DNA from: JACCXG01 sp963836735
GTDB lineage: Bacteria > Acidobacteriota > Vicinamibacteria > Vicinamibacterales > 2-12-FULL-66-21
Length of the DNA stretch: 64,000 nucleotides
Assembly (NCBI GenBank): GCA_963836735.1
Contig: CAWIKP010000003.1
Span: 1 to 64,000, forward strand
Direction: 5' to 3'
The notes under the pieces were generated by a model, which was not told the origin of the DNA, did no database searches, and saw nothing but the letters and a program-made list of their open reading frames with translations. Below, piece after piece: positions 1-10,233 of the stretch. Every line of letters starts with the position of its first letter. The first letter of the stretch is position 1. A program made the translations under genes and the position numbers.

Positions 1-1
1 C

Positions 2-1732
2 CACGAGCTCGATCGCACGGTCACCTCGATGGGCGGGCGGCTGCTCCGGACGTGGCTGCTGAAGCCGCTGTTGTCGCTCGAGCGCATCCAGGATCGGCTC
101 GATGCGGTCGAGGAGTTCGCGTTCCGCACCACCGAGCGGGCGAAGGTGCAGGACACGCTCCGGACGGTGCACGACATGGAGCGGCTGGTCGGCCGCGCGG
201 CGCTCGGCACCGCCGGCCCCCGCGACCTGGTCGCCCTGCGCCAGTCGCTGGGCGCGGTTCCCCGCGTGCGTCTGCTGCTCGAGGGGCTGAGCGCGCCGCT
301 GATTGGGAGCCTCGCCGCGGGCCTCGACGATCTGCCGGATCTGCGCCGCGATCTCGAGGCGACGCTGGTCGACGACCCGCCCGCCCTGGCGCGCGACGGC
401 GGCGCGATTCGCGACGGCGTCGACCCCGAGCTCGACGAGATTCGCGACATCAGCCGATCCGGCAAACGCCGGATCGCGGAGATGGAAGATGCCGAGCGCA
501 CCCGCACCGGCATCAACTCGCTGAAGATCCGCTACAACCGCGTCTTCGGGTACTACATCGAGATCTCGAAGTCGAACCTGGCCAACGTGCCCGGCGACTA
601 CCTGCGGAAGCAGACCATTGCCGGCGGCGAGCGCTTCATCACGCCGGCGCTGAAGGAGTACGAGGACAAGGTCCTCGGGGCCGACGAGCGCATCCTGGAG
701 CGTGAGCTGGAGCTGTTCGATGCGGTGCGCCGGCGGGTCGCTGCCGAAGCGCCGCGTGTCCAGGACACGGCGCGTGGGCTCGCGGCCCTCGACGTCCTGA
801 GCGCGCTCGCCGAGACCGCGGGCATCGACAACTACACCAAGCCGGTGATGCACTCCGGCGACGAGCTCGTCGCCACCGACGCGCGCCACCCCATCGTCGA
901 ACGCCACTCACCCGACTCGTTCGTGCCGAACGACGTCGCCCTCGACGGGGCCAGTCAGCAGCTGGTCATCCTGACCGGCCCGAACATGGGAGGCAAATCG
1001 ACCTACCTGCGGCAGACGGCACTGCTCTCGCTGATGGCGCAGGCCGGGTCGTTCGTCGCTGCACGGAGCGCGAAGCTGCCGATCGTCGATCGCATCTTTG
1101 CGAGGGTCGGCGCCTCCGACAACATCGCGCGCGGCCAGTCCACCTTCATGGTCGAGATGCAGGAGACGGCCAACATCCTGCACTCGGCGACCTCGCGCAG
1201 CCTGGTCATTCTCGACGAGATCGGCCGCGGCACGGCCACGTTCGACGGGCTCAGCCTGGCGTGGGCGGTGGCCGAATACCTGGCCTCCAACCCCAAAGCG
1301 CGCCCGAAGACCATCTTTGCGACGCATTACCACGAGCTCACCGATCTGGCCGACGCGCTGAGCTCGGTCGTGAACTACCACGTCGTTGTCCGCGAGTGGA
1401 AAGACGACATCGTTTTCCTCCGCAAGGTCACCGCCGGCCGCTCGGATCGGAGCTACGGCATCCAGGTGGCGCGCCTCGCCGGACTGCCGGCCACCGTCGT
1501 CGCACGCGCGCGGGACATTCTGAACGGCCTCGAACGTGACGAGCTCTCGCGCGGCGGACGGCCGTCGCTCAGCGCCGAGGGCGTGAAGACGCGCCAGCTC
1601 GGGCTGTTCCAGGAGCCGGCGCCGGTCGAGCACCCGGTGTTGTCGAAGCTGCGGCAGGCCGATGTCGATAACCTGACGCCCCTCCAGGCGCTGTCGCTGC
1701 TCGCCGACTTGAGGCGTGAGGCGGCTGAATGA
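2..1732 (+). CDS. mutS: DNA mismatch repair ATPase MutS (5'-truncated by window edge)
   Basis: MutS recognises mismatches and, with MutL, starts mismatch repair in the cytoplasm. The frame is open from base 2, so the N-terminal mismatch-binding and connector domains lie outside the window; what remains is the lever/clamp region, the ABC-type ATPase and the C-terminal tail. The Walker A loop GPNMGGKST is near nt 978-1004, Walker B with the signature DEIGRGTATFDG near 1213-1248, and FATHYHEL follows near 1316. The C-terminus ends with the usual LTPLQALSLLADL helix motif. No frame breaks are visible. The stop TGA at 1730-1732 lies about 20 bases before the proposed start of the next gene, so co-transcription is likely. 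The family call is certain. Confidence 0.97.
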   Translation, partial: HELDRTVTSMGGRLLRTWLLKPLLSLERIQDRLDAVEEFAFRTTERAKVQDTLRTVHDMERLVGRAALGTAGPRDLVALRQSLGAVPRVRLLLEGLSAPLIGSLAAGLDDLPDLRRDLEATLVDDPPALARDGGAIRDGVDPELDEIRDISRSGKRRIAEMEDAERTRTGINSLKIRYNRVFGYYIEISKSNLANVPGDYLRKQTIAGGERFITPALKEYEDKVLGADERILERELELFDAVRRRVAAEAPRVQDTARGLAALDVLSALAETAGIDNYTKPVMHSGDELVATDARHPIVERHSPDSFVPNDVALDGASQQLVILTGPNMGGKSTYLRQTALLSLMAQAGSFVAARSAKLPIVDRIFARVGASDNIARGQSTFMVEMQETANILHSATSRSLVILDEIGRGTATFDGLSLAWAVAEYLASNPKARPKTIFATHYHELTDLADALSSVVNYHVVVREWKDDIVFLRKVTAGRSDRSYGIQVARLAGLPATVVARARDILNGLERDELSRGGRPSLSAEGVKTRQLGLFQEPAPVEHPVLSKLRQADVDNLTPLQALSLLADLRREAAE

Positions 1733-1751
1733 TCGCTCGGCCGGAGCCGCG

Positions 1752-4590
1752 GTGACGTCCCGATTGGTGGTTCGATCAGCGATGCTCGTCGCGGCGCTGC
1801 TGGGGCCGGTCCTTGCGACGGCGGCGACCAGGTACGATCCGCGCCTTCGTTTCCGGACGATTTCGACTCCCCGGTTCGACATTCACTTCCATCAGGGCGA
1901 AGAAACGCTCGCGCGCCGGCTGGCGGGATTCGTGGAAGCGGCTGCCTCCGAAGTCGACGCGTCCGTCGGTGCGGCCGTGGGCCGTGTCCAGATCGTGCTG
2001 GTCAATCAGGACGATCTGGCCAATGGCTGGGCGACGCCGGTGCCTTACAACACGATCGAGATCAGCGCGGCGGCGCCCTCCGCTGAGAGCATCATTGGAA
2101 ACGCGCCAGACTGGCTGCGTCTGGTGTTCGTTCACGAGTACACGCACATCGCGCACCTCAGTCGTGCCGGCGGCTGGTTGAATGGCCTGCGGCGGGGTTT
2201 CGGCCGGCTGCCGCTGCTCTTTCCCAATCTGTATCAGCCGATCTGGGCCATCGAGGGGATCGCGACCTGGGATGAGAGCCATCAAACCGCTCACGGCCGG
2301 GTCGCTGCCGGCGATTTCCGGCAGTGGCTGAACAGCGCCGCCGCCGGGGACCGGCTCGAGCCTTTGGATCGCGTCAACGGCGGAAACGTCGACTGGCCGG
2401 GCGGCAACGGCCCTTATCTGTACGGCGCCTACTTTCACGAATTCCTTGCGAAGAAATACGGAGCCGATTCCATTCGCGCGCTGGCCGCCGAGACGGGACG
2501 CCGCATCCCGTATCTCGGATCGCGGGCCTACAAGAAGGTGTTCGGCAGGTCGCTCGGCGAGTTGTGGCGGGACTTCGAGAGCTCGGTGAAGGCTGAGAAC
2601 GCGCAAGTACCTGCCACCCGCGCGTCGCGTCTGACCAGCCAGGGATTCCGCGTGGCGACGCCGCGGTTCCGCGCGGACGGACACCTGTTCTATTCGTCGC
2701 TCACGCCGCACGGGTTTCCGGCGCTGATGGAGCTTGCGCCCGGGACGGGACCGCGATTCGTGGCGAGGCGGTATCCCGGCGGCGCGATCGGTCTTGCCGG
2801 GGATCGGCTCCTGGTCGACGAGCTCGATCTCGTGCGGAGCGTGGCACTCCAGTCGGATCTCTATCTGGTCGATCCCCGGACCGGTGAGCGCCGCCGCGTC
2901 ACGCGCGAGGCGCGCGCCGCCGATCCCGACGTGGCCGCTGATCGCACCTCGGTGGTCTGCACGATTCAGATGGCCGATCGAAGAGCTCTCGCCACGTTCA
3001 CGCTGGCCGCGCCCGGTCAGCCGGCGAGCCCGAAGATTCTCGTCAGCGAAGCCGGCGTCGACTTCGCGATTCCGCGCTGGTCACCCGACGCCCAATCGAT
3101 CGTGGCCGAACGCCGTCAGGTCGGCGGCCCGGCGACCATCGCGATCGTCGACGTACCGACCGGCGCCGTCCGCACGCTCGCCAGCCTGCCAGGCGGCCGC
3201 GCCGGTTCGCCGATCTGGACGCCGGATGGCAGCGCCGTTCTCTTCTCCGCGGCGTCGGCCGAAGATCCGTTCCGGATTTATCGAGTGGTCGTGGCGACCG
3301 GCGCGCTGGCCAGGCTCGAGGGCACGGGCAGCGCTCAGTCGCCGGCGATCTCATCCGACGGCCGCAGGCTGGCGTTCGTTGGGTACACGCCCGATGGATA
3401 CGACCTCTTCGCGCTGGAGCTGAGCGACGCCGAATGGACCCCAGTGGACGCGCAAACGCTGCCCGACCAGACGCGAGTCGAGTCCGGGAGTCCACCGCGT
3501 TCGGACTCTCCGGATATCGCGCGGCCTGTACGCTCCCTGGCGAACGTTGCTTCCGGCTTTCTGGACCCCGACGCTGGAATCCGACGGCGACGAGCTCGTG
3601 ATTGGTGGCGCGACCGGATCGGCAGATGCGCTCGGCCGCCATGCCTACGGCATCGAGGCAGGATGGTCCACTCGTGGGCGGCCGGACTGGCAGGTGGCCT
3701 ATGCCTACGATCGTTGGCGGCCGACCGTGTTCGCGTCGTTCTCCGACGATACCGATCCATGGCGCGACGGCACGGTCCGCACGCGCGAGGCCGATGCCGG
3801 CATGCTGCTCCCCTTCCAGCAGGTCAGGCGATCGCATTCCGTCCTCACGTCGCTGCACGTCGCCGACGACCAGTTCGATTGTCGCGAGTGCCAGGGGCCA
3901 GCCGCGGCATCCGTCACGCGACGATCGATTCGCGCCGGCTATGCGTTCAGCACGGCCCAGCAATATGGCTATTCCATCAGCGTCGAAGAAGGCAGCCGCG
4001 CTTCGGTGACGGCAGAACTCTCGCGGGCGACGGTAGATGCCGAGCCGAATGGCTCGATGCGCGGCAACGGCATCGCTCTGACCGCCGACCTGCGGCATTT
4101 CGTACCCCTCGGTCCTCGTCACGCGGTGCTGGCGGTCCGTGCGGCGGCGGCAGGGTTCTTTGGCGACGATGTGGCCGGACAGACGTTCAGCGTTTCGGGA
4201 AATGGGCCTCAATCCGGAGGGTTCGGTTTTGGTGTCGATGCGATCGGTCTGCTTCGCGGGTTCGGCGAGGACGCGTTGACCGGGACCCGCGCGGCGGTCG
4301 TGAACCTGGACTACCGTGTTCCCCTGATGCGGATCGCCCGCGGCATCGGCACCATCCCCGGCTTCATCCGCACTGTGCATGGTGCGGTATTCGTCGATGT
4401 GGGCGAAGCCTGGACGACCACGGCTGTATGGCAGGACGTGAGCGCGTCGTTCGGGGCGGAGATTTCGACCGACACGGTGATCGCCTTCGTTCTGCCGATC
4501 ACGGTGACCGGAGGCGTTGCGCTGCGCCGCGACGGTCCGGCGCGCGATCGCGATCTGGTCGTGTTCGGCCGGGTCGGCTACGCCTTCTGA
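1752..4590 (+). CDS. Secreted peptidase-MA / TolB-propeller / Omp85-barrel fusion protein (one frameshift)
   Basis: The GTG start at 1752 is preceded by GGAG and gives a clear signal peptide (LVAALLGPVLATAA); an earlier GTG at 1716 inside mutS would place 12 residues before it. The mature protein begins with a gluzincin-like domain with HEYTH at about residues 128-132 and a downstream EG near residue 168, both typical of peptidase MA family zinc sites. A TolB-like beta-propeller follows (repeats such as RWSPD and AISSDGRR). The last ~340 residues are rich in alternating beta strands and end in aromatic residues (VGYAF), as in an Omp85/BamA-type barrel. The barrel lies one frame over: an extra base near 3521-3526 breaks the frame, and correction gives about 945 residues reading into APWRTLLPAFWTP. 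Substrate and role are unknown. A sequencing error is more likely than a pseudogene because both halves are well preserved. Confidence 0.75.
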
Positions 4591-4660
4591 ACCAGCAAGG
4601 GTGCGCCTCCGAGCGCGGCTCACCTTCGTTCGGCTTCCGCGCCGCTATAGTGTTTGTGAG

Positions 4661-5737
4661 ATGTCCGACAAATCGCGGTTCCTCAAGGTGCCCGTCGAGC
4701 CGCTCACCGTGAGCGCCAACTCGACCGCCGACGAGCTCCTGTCGCGGATGGAGAGGATCTCGTTCCAGGCGCGCAATCTGGCGACGGCCCGCCGGATCTG
4801 GGAGCGGATGCTCGGCGACGACTGCACGATTTTCCTCGGCATCGCCGGGGCGCTCAGCGCCGGCGGGCTTCGACTCGTGATTGCGCACTTGCTCGAACAG
4901 CGCTACGTCGACTGTCTGGTTTCGACAGGTGCCAACCTCTACCACGATCTCCACGAAACCCGCGGCCGTCGTCACTACATCGGGTCGCCGAGGGAAAACG
5001 ACGCGGTGCTCCAGAGCGATCGGATCGATCGGGTGTACGACACCTATGCGAGCGAAGAAGAGTTCGTCGAGAACGACGAATGGATTGCGGAATTCGCCTG
5101 CGGCCTCGAGCACCGTCCCTACACGTCACGTGAGTTTCTGTACCTGCTCGGCCGGTATCTCTGGGAGACGACCGGCCAGAACGGGATCCTGACCGCAGCC
5201 TACCGGGCTGCCGTTCCCATCTTCTGTCCGGGGATTGCCGACTCCTCCATCGGGATGGGGCTGTCGCAGGCGCGTCACGCCAATCCACGCACCGGTCACG
5301 TGGATGTGATTGGCGACATCATCGAATCCGCCAACCTGGTGATCCGGCGCCCGCGCACGGCATCGGTCGTGGTCGGCGGCGGGACCCCGAAGAACTTCAT
5401 CAACCAGGCGACCGTGCAGGCGGAGTTCTACGACGATCGGGTCAGAGGGCATCGCTACGCGCTGCAGATCGTGACCGATGTGCCGCACTTCGGCGGCGCG
5501 TCCGGCGCCACGCTGGAAGAAGCCCAGAGCTGGGGCAAGCTGGCGACCGACGCGGAACAGGTCACCGTGCACAGCGACGCGACCATCGCCCTGCCGCTCC
5601 TGGTCAACGCGCTCGCCGCCAGTGCTTCACAGATCATCGGCTCCCGGAAGTCGCTGCGCTTCGATCTTTCGGGACCGATCATGGCCGTCGACGGACGGCC
5701 GCTGCCACAAGCGCGCTTCGAGGCTGAAGATCGATGA
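4661..5737 (+). CDS. Deoxyhypusine synthase-like protein (possible homospermidine synthase)
   Basis: This 358-residue protein belongs to the deoxyhypusine synthase fold family, whose members move an aminobutyl group from spermidine, using NAD, onto a lysine of eIF5A or onto putrescine. The nucleotide-binding GGGTPKNF segment is present, and so is the active-site lysine in the block SWGKLATDAEQV, which matches the family's SWGK lysine. The start ATG at 4661 follows a short spacer after the preceding gene and opens with the family-like segment SRFLKVPVEPLTV. Its stop TGA overlaps the agmatinase ATG (ATGA at 5734-5737), so the two genes are translationally coupled. Bacteria lack eIF5A, so a polyamine-forming role such as homospermidine synthesis from agmatinase-derived putrescine is an inference. 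Confidence 0.85.
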   Translation: MSDKSRFLKVPVEPLTVSANSTADELLSRMERISFQARNLATARRIWERMLGDDCTIFLGIAGALSAGGLRLVIAHLLEQRYVDCLVSTGANLYHDLHETRGRRHYIGSPRENDAVLQSDRIDRVYDTYASEEEFVENDEWIAEFACGLEHRPYTSREFLYLLGRYLWETTGQNGILTAAYRAAVPIFCPGIADSSIGMGLSQARHANPRTGHVDVIGDIIESANLVIRRPRTASVVVGGGTPKNFINQATVQAEFYDDRVRGHRYALQIVTDVPHFGGASGATLEEAQSWGKLATDAEQVTVHSDATIALPLLVNALAASASQIIGSRKSLRFDLSGPIMAVDGRPLPQARFEAEDR

Positions 5738-6634
5738 GCTTTCCGTTCGAGTACCGACCACGGCGCCCCGCTGTCCTTTGGCGGCGCGCTGCCGCACTCC
5801 GCGACCTTCGATACCGCACGCGCCGTCATCCTGCCGGTCCCGGTCGATCGCACCACCTCGTACGTCGGCGGCACCCGCAACGGTCCCCACGAGATCCTGC
5901 AGGCCTCGTCGCACATGGAACTGTGGGACGAGGAGATGCAGGTGGATGCGCACGAGGCGGGGATCTTCACGCTGCCGGAGATGGAACTGCCGTTCGGGGA
6001 GCTCTCGCCGCTGATGGACGAGATTCGCCGGGTGGCCGGCGAGATCCTGAGCCGAGACAAGTTTCTCGTGACACTTGGCGGCGAGCACTCGATCACGCCC
6101 CCGCTGGTCGCGGCTGCCGCTCAGCGAAACCCGGGCCTCGGCGTCCTGCAGATTGATGCGCACGCCGATCTGCGCGACAGCTACATGGGGACCCGGCACA
6201 ATCACGCCTGTGCGATGCGCCGGGCGCTGGAGTTCGCGCCGGCGACGCAGGTGGCAATCCGCAGCATGTCCACGGAGGAAGCCCAGGCCGCGCGCGGGCT
6301 GAGGACGAAGATCTTTTACGACCACTCGATGCGTCGCAATCCGGCCTGGATCGATGAGGTCGTCGAGACCCTGCCCGAGACCGTTTACCTGACGATCGAT
6401 GTCGACGGACTCGACCCGGCGATCATGCCGGCGACAGGCACCCCCGAGCCCGGTGGGTTGTCCTGGTACGAGACGCTCGGCCTGCTGCGCGCCACGATTG
6501 AGCGCCGCCGGGTCGTTGCCTGCGACGTGGTGGAGCTCAGCCCGCTGCCCGGAGTGATGGCGCCGAACTTCCTTTGTGCCAAGCTGGTTTACAAGATCCT
6601 GACGTACCAGTTTGCACAAGTCCTAGGGAGGTAG
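5734..6634 (+). CDS. speB: Agmatinase / ureohydrolase family protein (one frameshift near the start)
   Basis: Ureohydrolases use a dinuclear manganese site to release urea from agmatine (giving putrescine) or related guanidino compounds. The metal-binding motifs are all visible: GGEHS, DAHADLRD and DVDGLDP. The ATG at 5734 overlaps the stop of the upstream deoxyhypusine-synthase-like gene. The reading frame changes at the CCCC run at 5766-5769; removing one C joins MSFPFEYRP to RPLSFGGALPHSATFD and gives 299 residues, the normal family length. No usable ATG, GTG or TTG exists in the second frame before 5915, which supports an indel error over a late start. Pairing with the previous gene points to polyamine metabolism. 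Agmatine is the likely but unproven substrate. Confidence 0.85.
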
Positions 6635-6646
6635 CCCTTAGGGGGT

Positions 6647-6659
6647 GATACCTACTATC
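6647..6659. promoter_or_regulatory. Degenerate GATAC-N3-STATC palindrome upstream of the sigma-54 activator
   Basis: GATAC, three bases, CTATC: a one-mismatch relative of the perfect 6-3-6 palindrome centred 24 bp downstream. It lies between the agmatinase stop and the ATG at 6694. It is likely a weaker half of a two-site operator. Confidence 0.4.
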
Positions 6660-6669
6660 CGGCACAGGT

Positions 6670-6684
6670 GTATACCCAGTATAC
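6670..6684. promoter_or_regulatory. Perfect 6-3-6 palindrome GTATAC-CCA-GTATAC, putative operator
   Basis: Both half-sites are GTATAC with a three-base spacer, ending 9 bp before the ATG at 6694. Related palindromes occur just after the same gene (9598-9612 and 9629-9643), which suggests binding by the Fis-type helix-turn-helix of the encoded activator. At this position a bound protein would block translation initiation or transcription, consistent with autoregulation (inference). Confidence 0.55.
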
Positions 6685-6693
6685 TCTCGGCCG

Positions 6694-9598
6694 ATGCCAG
6701 AGTTGTACGAGCGGGCGCTGACAGCCTTGGAACAGGGCCACGGCGCGGAAGCTTCCTCGCTGCTGATCCGCGCCCTGCGGCAGCCTGGGCTGCTCCGGGA
6801 CGATCAAGTCCAGATTCGATGCGCCCTCGCCGAGGCCTGGCTGCTGCAGGACGACCTGCGCCGGGCCGCAGAGGCCTTAGGGCGTCCGCCCGACGCCAGG
6901 GATCGGGCCGACCCCGCGAGGCTGTCGGACCTGTGGCGGATGCACGGGCGTGTGGCCGCCGCCAAGGGGGAGGCCTCCCGTGGCGTCGCCTTCCTGACCA
7001 AGGCGCTGAAATTGGCCGAGCGGGCGCACGATTCGCGCTCGATTGGGCTCTCCCACTACGAGCTCGCCCTCTGTTACCGCCAGGTTGGCAATGCCGCGAT
7101 CGTCCGCGACCATCTGGCGGCGGCGGCTTCTGCCCTTCACGCGGCCGGCGATCGGCGCTACCTCGCGATGGTCCATTCGCTGCTGGGGGTCTCGCTGGCG
7201 CAGGAAGGGCGGCTCGAGGAGTCGCTGGTCACGATGCGGCATGCGGAGCGCCTGGCGACGTCGGCCCAGGCTGCCGACGTTCTGGCGACCATCTATGGGA
7301 ATCAGGCGAACGTCGCGTGCATGCAGCATCGCTACGACGAGGCCCTGGCGCTGGCCGAGCGCAGCGTCGAACTGCAGCAGGAAACCGGCACTCCGCACGG
7401 CCTCGGGATCGCACTGGCGTCGCTCGGCCAGATTTGCGTGCGTGTTGGCGATCTCGGCCGCGCCGAGGAGACGCTGAACCGCGCCCTCGACGTGCGCAGC
7501 CCGATGCGCTTCATGCGCGAAACCTCCGGCGGCGTCTTCGACACGCTGGCGCAAATCCACCTGATTCGGGGCGAGCACGACGAAGCCGCCCGCGCGCTCG
7601 AACGGTCCAAGGAGGCCTACGGGGAGTACGGAGCCGAGACGACGCGGTGGTACTACTGGGGCTTGCGGGTGCTCGAGGCCCGTCTCACGCTGCGCCGCGG
7701 CCAGGCGCGCGCCGCCCTCGCGATGGCCAACGACATCGCGTCCATGGAGCGGATCCCCGCCGTCTACGCCATTCTGGGCGAGCTGATAGCGATCGAAGCC
7801 CTCCTGGCCACCGGGGCGAGCGGCGAGTGCCAGGAGCGGCTCGAGAGCGTCGCGCTGCGGATTCAGCCGGGCAGCATGAGCGGGACGTGGGGCGAATTCC
7901 TCCGCCTCCGGGGCCGGATCCGGGCGGCACACGGCCGCGCCACCGACGCGTACCACGACTTCGGCCAGAGCGTCAGCATTTTCGAGCTGCTGGGGGAACG
8001 CTACCAGGCAGGTCTCAGCTATCTGGAGCTCGGTCGGCTGGCTGCGTCGGCCGGCGCTCGATCTCGGGCGTCCCGCTACCTGACCGACGCGCAACGCTTG
8101 TTTTCATCGCTCGGAGCCGCCCCGGAACTGGCCGAGACCGAGGCTGCGCTGAAGGCGATTCCCTCCGCCGCTACCGGCGTCTACGTTGGCGTCCAGATGG
8201 ACGGAGACGACGCCCTCGTGCGGCGCATCGTCGACGCGTCGGTCATGCCTGCACTCCTCGCCCGTGAAGGGGCGACGGCATTGCTCGAAGGTTGCGACGG
8301 CCACAGTGCAGTCGTGTTCGTGCAGACCGGCGCGAACCAGATCAAGGTGCTCGGCGCCGCCGGCGCCGGCAGTGCCCAGCAGCTCGCCGCGGCGGCTCTC
8401 CGGGCCGCCAATGGAACCGCCCCAGGATTCATCGTGGAATCGCTGGGCCGCGGGGTAACCGGGCCCCGATTCGCGGTCATCGCGAGCATGCGGCAAATCA
8501 GCGTGGCGGTGAGCCAGCGCTTCCGGATGCTCTGCGCTGTCCTTCGGCAGGGATTCGACCTGTGCGAGGCCCGGGAACGGCCGGTGGAAGTGGCCACGAC
8601 CGTCATGGAACGGAAGCTCGAGCCGCTGCTCCCCGGTTTCATCTGCGCCAGTGTGCCGATGCAGCGCGTCGCCGATCAGATTCAGCGTCTCCAGGGCAAC
8701 GACCTGACCGTGCTGATCACCGGCGAGAGCGGCACCGGCAAGGACCTCGTGGCCCGGGCGATTCACGCCGGTTCGCTCCGGAAGGCGCGCATGTTCCTGC
8801 CCTACAACTGCACCAGCGCGACCCGGGAACTGGCCGACAGCCAGCTGTTCGGACACCGCCGGGGCAGTTTTACCGGCGCCGTGGCGGATCAGCCCGGGGT
8901 CCTCCGGACCGCCGTGGGTGGAACCCTGTTCCTCGATGAAGTGGGCGACCTGCCGCTCGACGTTCAGCCCAAGCTTCTGCGATTCCTCGAGCAGGGCGAG
9001 GTGCTGCCGGTCGGCGAGACCCGCCCCCAGCACGTGGACGTGCGCGTGGTCGCCGCGACCAACGCCGACCTCGAGCAGCGGGTCGCCGAAAGCAAATTCC
9101 GCGAGGACCTCTTCTACCGTCTGAGCGTCATCCGGATTCACCTGCCCCCCTTGCGGGAGCGCCGGGACGAGATCGCTCACCTCAGCACGTTTTTCCTGCG
9201 CGAGTCGTCCGACCGGCTCGGAAAGCCGGGTGTGCGTCTAAGCCAGGAAACGCTCGACTTGTTCGATACCTTTCCGTGGCCGGGCAACGTGCGGCAATTG
9301 AGGAACGAGGTGCAACGGGCCGTCGCGCTGGCGCCAGGACGGCGGTCTGATCACGCCGGACCTGCTTTCCCCCGCGCTGGCGGGGTCGGTCGAGGAAATT
9401 TCGTCGCCGCGGGCCCGGGGAGGGAGAACAACGCTCGCCGCGTCCGTCGAAAAGTTGGAGCGCGAACTGATCGAACAGGCCTTCGAGCGTTCCGCGGGAA
9501 ACATCTCGGAGACTGCACGGCTGCTCGGGCTGACCCGCCGCGGTCTTTACCTGAAAATGGAGCGGTTAGGTGTCGCCGGCGCGAAGCGCGCCCTGTAG
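6694..9598 (+). CDS. Sigma-54-dependent transcriptional activator with N-terminal TPR sensor (one frameshift)
   Basis: This bacterial enhancer-binding protein should hydrolyse ATP to open sigma-54 promoters. The first ~480 residues are tetratricopeptide-like helical repeats rather than a receiver domain. A divergent segment follows (about 490-630), then the AAA+ domain with Walker A GESGTGKD (nt 8723-8746), the sigma-54 contact loop as GSFTGA instead of GAFTGA (near 8863), and Walker B GTLFLDEVGDL (near 8921). A C-terminal Fis-like helix-turn-helix (ISETARLLGLTRRGLYLKM) ends at 9598. The DNA-binding part is in another frame because of one extra G at 9337-9338; correcting it gives APDGGLITPDLLSP and 967 residues. 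TPR-linked activators probably sense a protein or peptide signal. The target is unknown, but the palindromes 3' of the gene point to the downstream PilZ gene or beyond. Confidence 0.85.
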
Positions 9599-9612
9599 CA
9601 TACGCGGTATCC
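9598..9612. promoter_or_regulatory. Palindrome GCATAC-GCG-GTATCC at the 3' end of the activator gene
   Basis: A 6-3-6 inverted repeat with one mismatch, starting on the last base of the activator stop codon. It shares the core ATAC-N3-GTAT with the upstream operator and is centred 31 bp from the next copy, about three helical turns, as expected for paired activator sites about 190 bp ahead of the PilZ gene. Confidence 0.5.
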
Positions 9613-9628
9613 AGTAGATCCCCCTGTC

Positions 9629-9643
9629 GGATACGAAGTATCC
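9629..9643. promoter_or_regulatory. Perfect palindrome GGATAC-GAA-GTATCC upstream of the PilZ gene
   Basis: A perfect 6-3-6 inverted repeat, the second of a pair between the activator gene and the PilZ gene at 9801. The rest of the 9644-9800 spacer is relatively AT-rich in the middle. I could not find a convincing -24/-12 sigma-54 promoter there. Confidence 0.5.
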
Positions 9644-9800
9644 AGGTCGGCTGCCACCTCCCGCCCCGACGTTTACGTCAATAAACAACCAGCAATTAAC
9701 GGTTTAGAGTCACGGACCGCCGGAGCGTCCCGCCTTCCGATTTTCAGGTCTGTACCTTGGATGTTCCTCGTGCACTGCGAACTCACACGAGGGACACTGC

Positions 9801-10217
9801 ATGGAAAAGAGACTTCGACTGGTTCAGGGCACAAACATCGACCGTTTCGAGAATCGCCTGACTGAGCGACGGCCGGTCTCGGTTCCCGGGCAGATTGTCT
9901 GGAAGGACGCCAAAGGCACGACCAGGATGGCGTCGGTCGTCACGAGGGATGTCAGCGAGCTCGGCGTGAGTGTCGAGTGTCTCCAGGGGCCCGCGATTCC
10001 GCTTTACCGGATCGTGTATTTCCAGATCGACAAGTCGGTGCGCAGCCGCGCGGATCTGCCCGCAGCGCTGCGCGCGTCGAACGTGCTTTCGGCGGTGTTC
10101 CGTGTAGGTGAGTGCAGCCGGCGGACCGGGGCGCCGACCGAGTATGCGCTGCGTCTCCTGGTCGAACCGAAGCGGGAGCCGAAGGTGGCGACCGAGCGCC
10201 AGACGCTCTCGGCGTGA
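9801..10217 (+). CDS. PilZ domain protein
   Basis: A 138-residue single-domain protein. PilZ domains bind cyclic di-GMP through an RxxxR motif before the barrel and a D/NxSxxG motif inside it. Here the Arg-rich stretch RLTERRPVSVPG (residues ~19-30) is followed by TRDVSELGVSVEC, which contains DVSELG. The ATG at 9801 has GAGGGA about 9 bases upstream. It lies 202 bp downstream of the sigma-54 activator gene, with two activator-type palindromes in between, so it is the best candidate target of that activator. It is convergent with the next gene. The output function is not predictable from sequence. Confidence 0.75.
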   Translation: MEKRLRLVQGTNIDRFENRLTERRPVSVPGQIVWKDAKGTTRMASVVTRDVSELGVSVECLQGPAIPLYRIVYFQIDKSVRSRADLPAALRASNVLSAVFRVGECSRRTGAPTEYALRLLVEPKREPKVATERQTLSA

Positions 10218-10233
10218 CCCGCGACTTGCCGTT

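Noticed and set aside
5700..5800. Programmed frameshift at the agmatinase start
   Set aside because: It is a simple CCCC run like the other indels in the window, without a slippery heptamer or downstream pseudoknot that I can see.
6660..6690. GGCAC near the activator start as a -24 element
   Set aside because: There is no TTGC-like -12 element at the right distance; the palindrome explains the conserved look better.
9644..9800. Sigma-54 promoter for the PilZ gene
   Set aside because: The closest GG...GC pairs have spacings of 9 or 11 instead of 10 and lack the TGGCAC/TTGC context.
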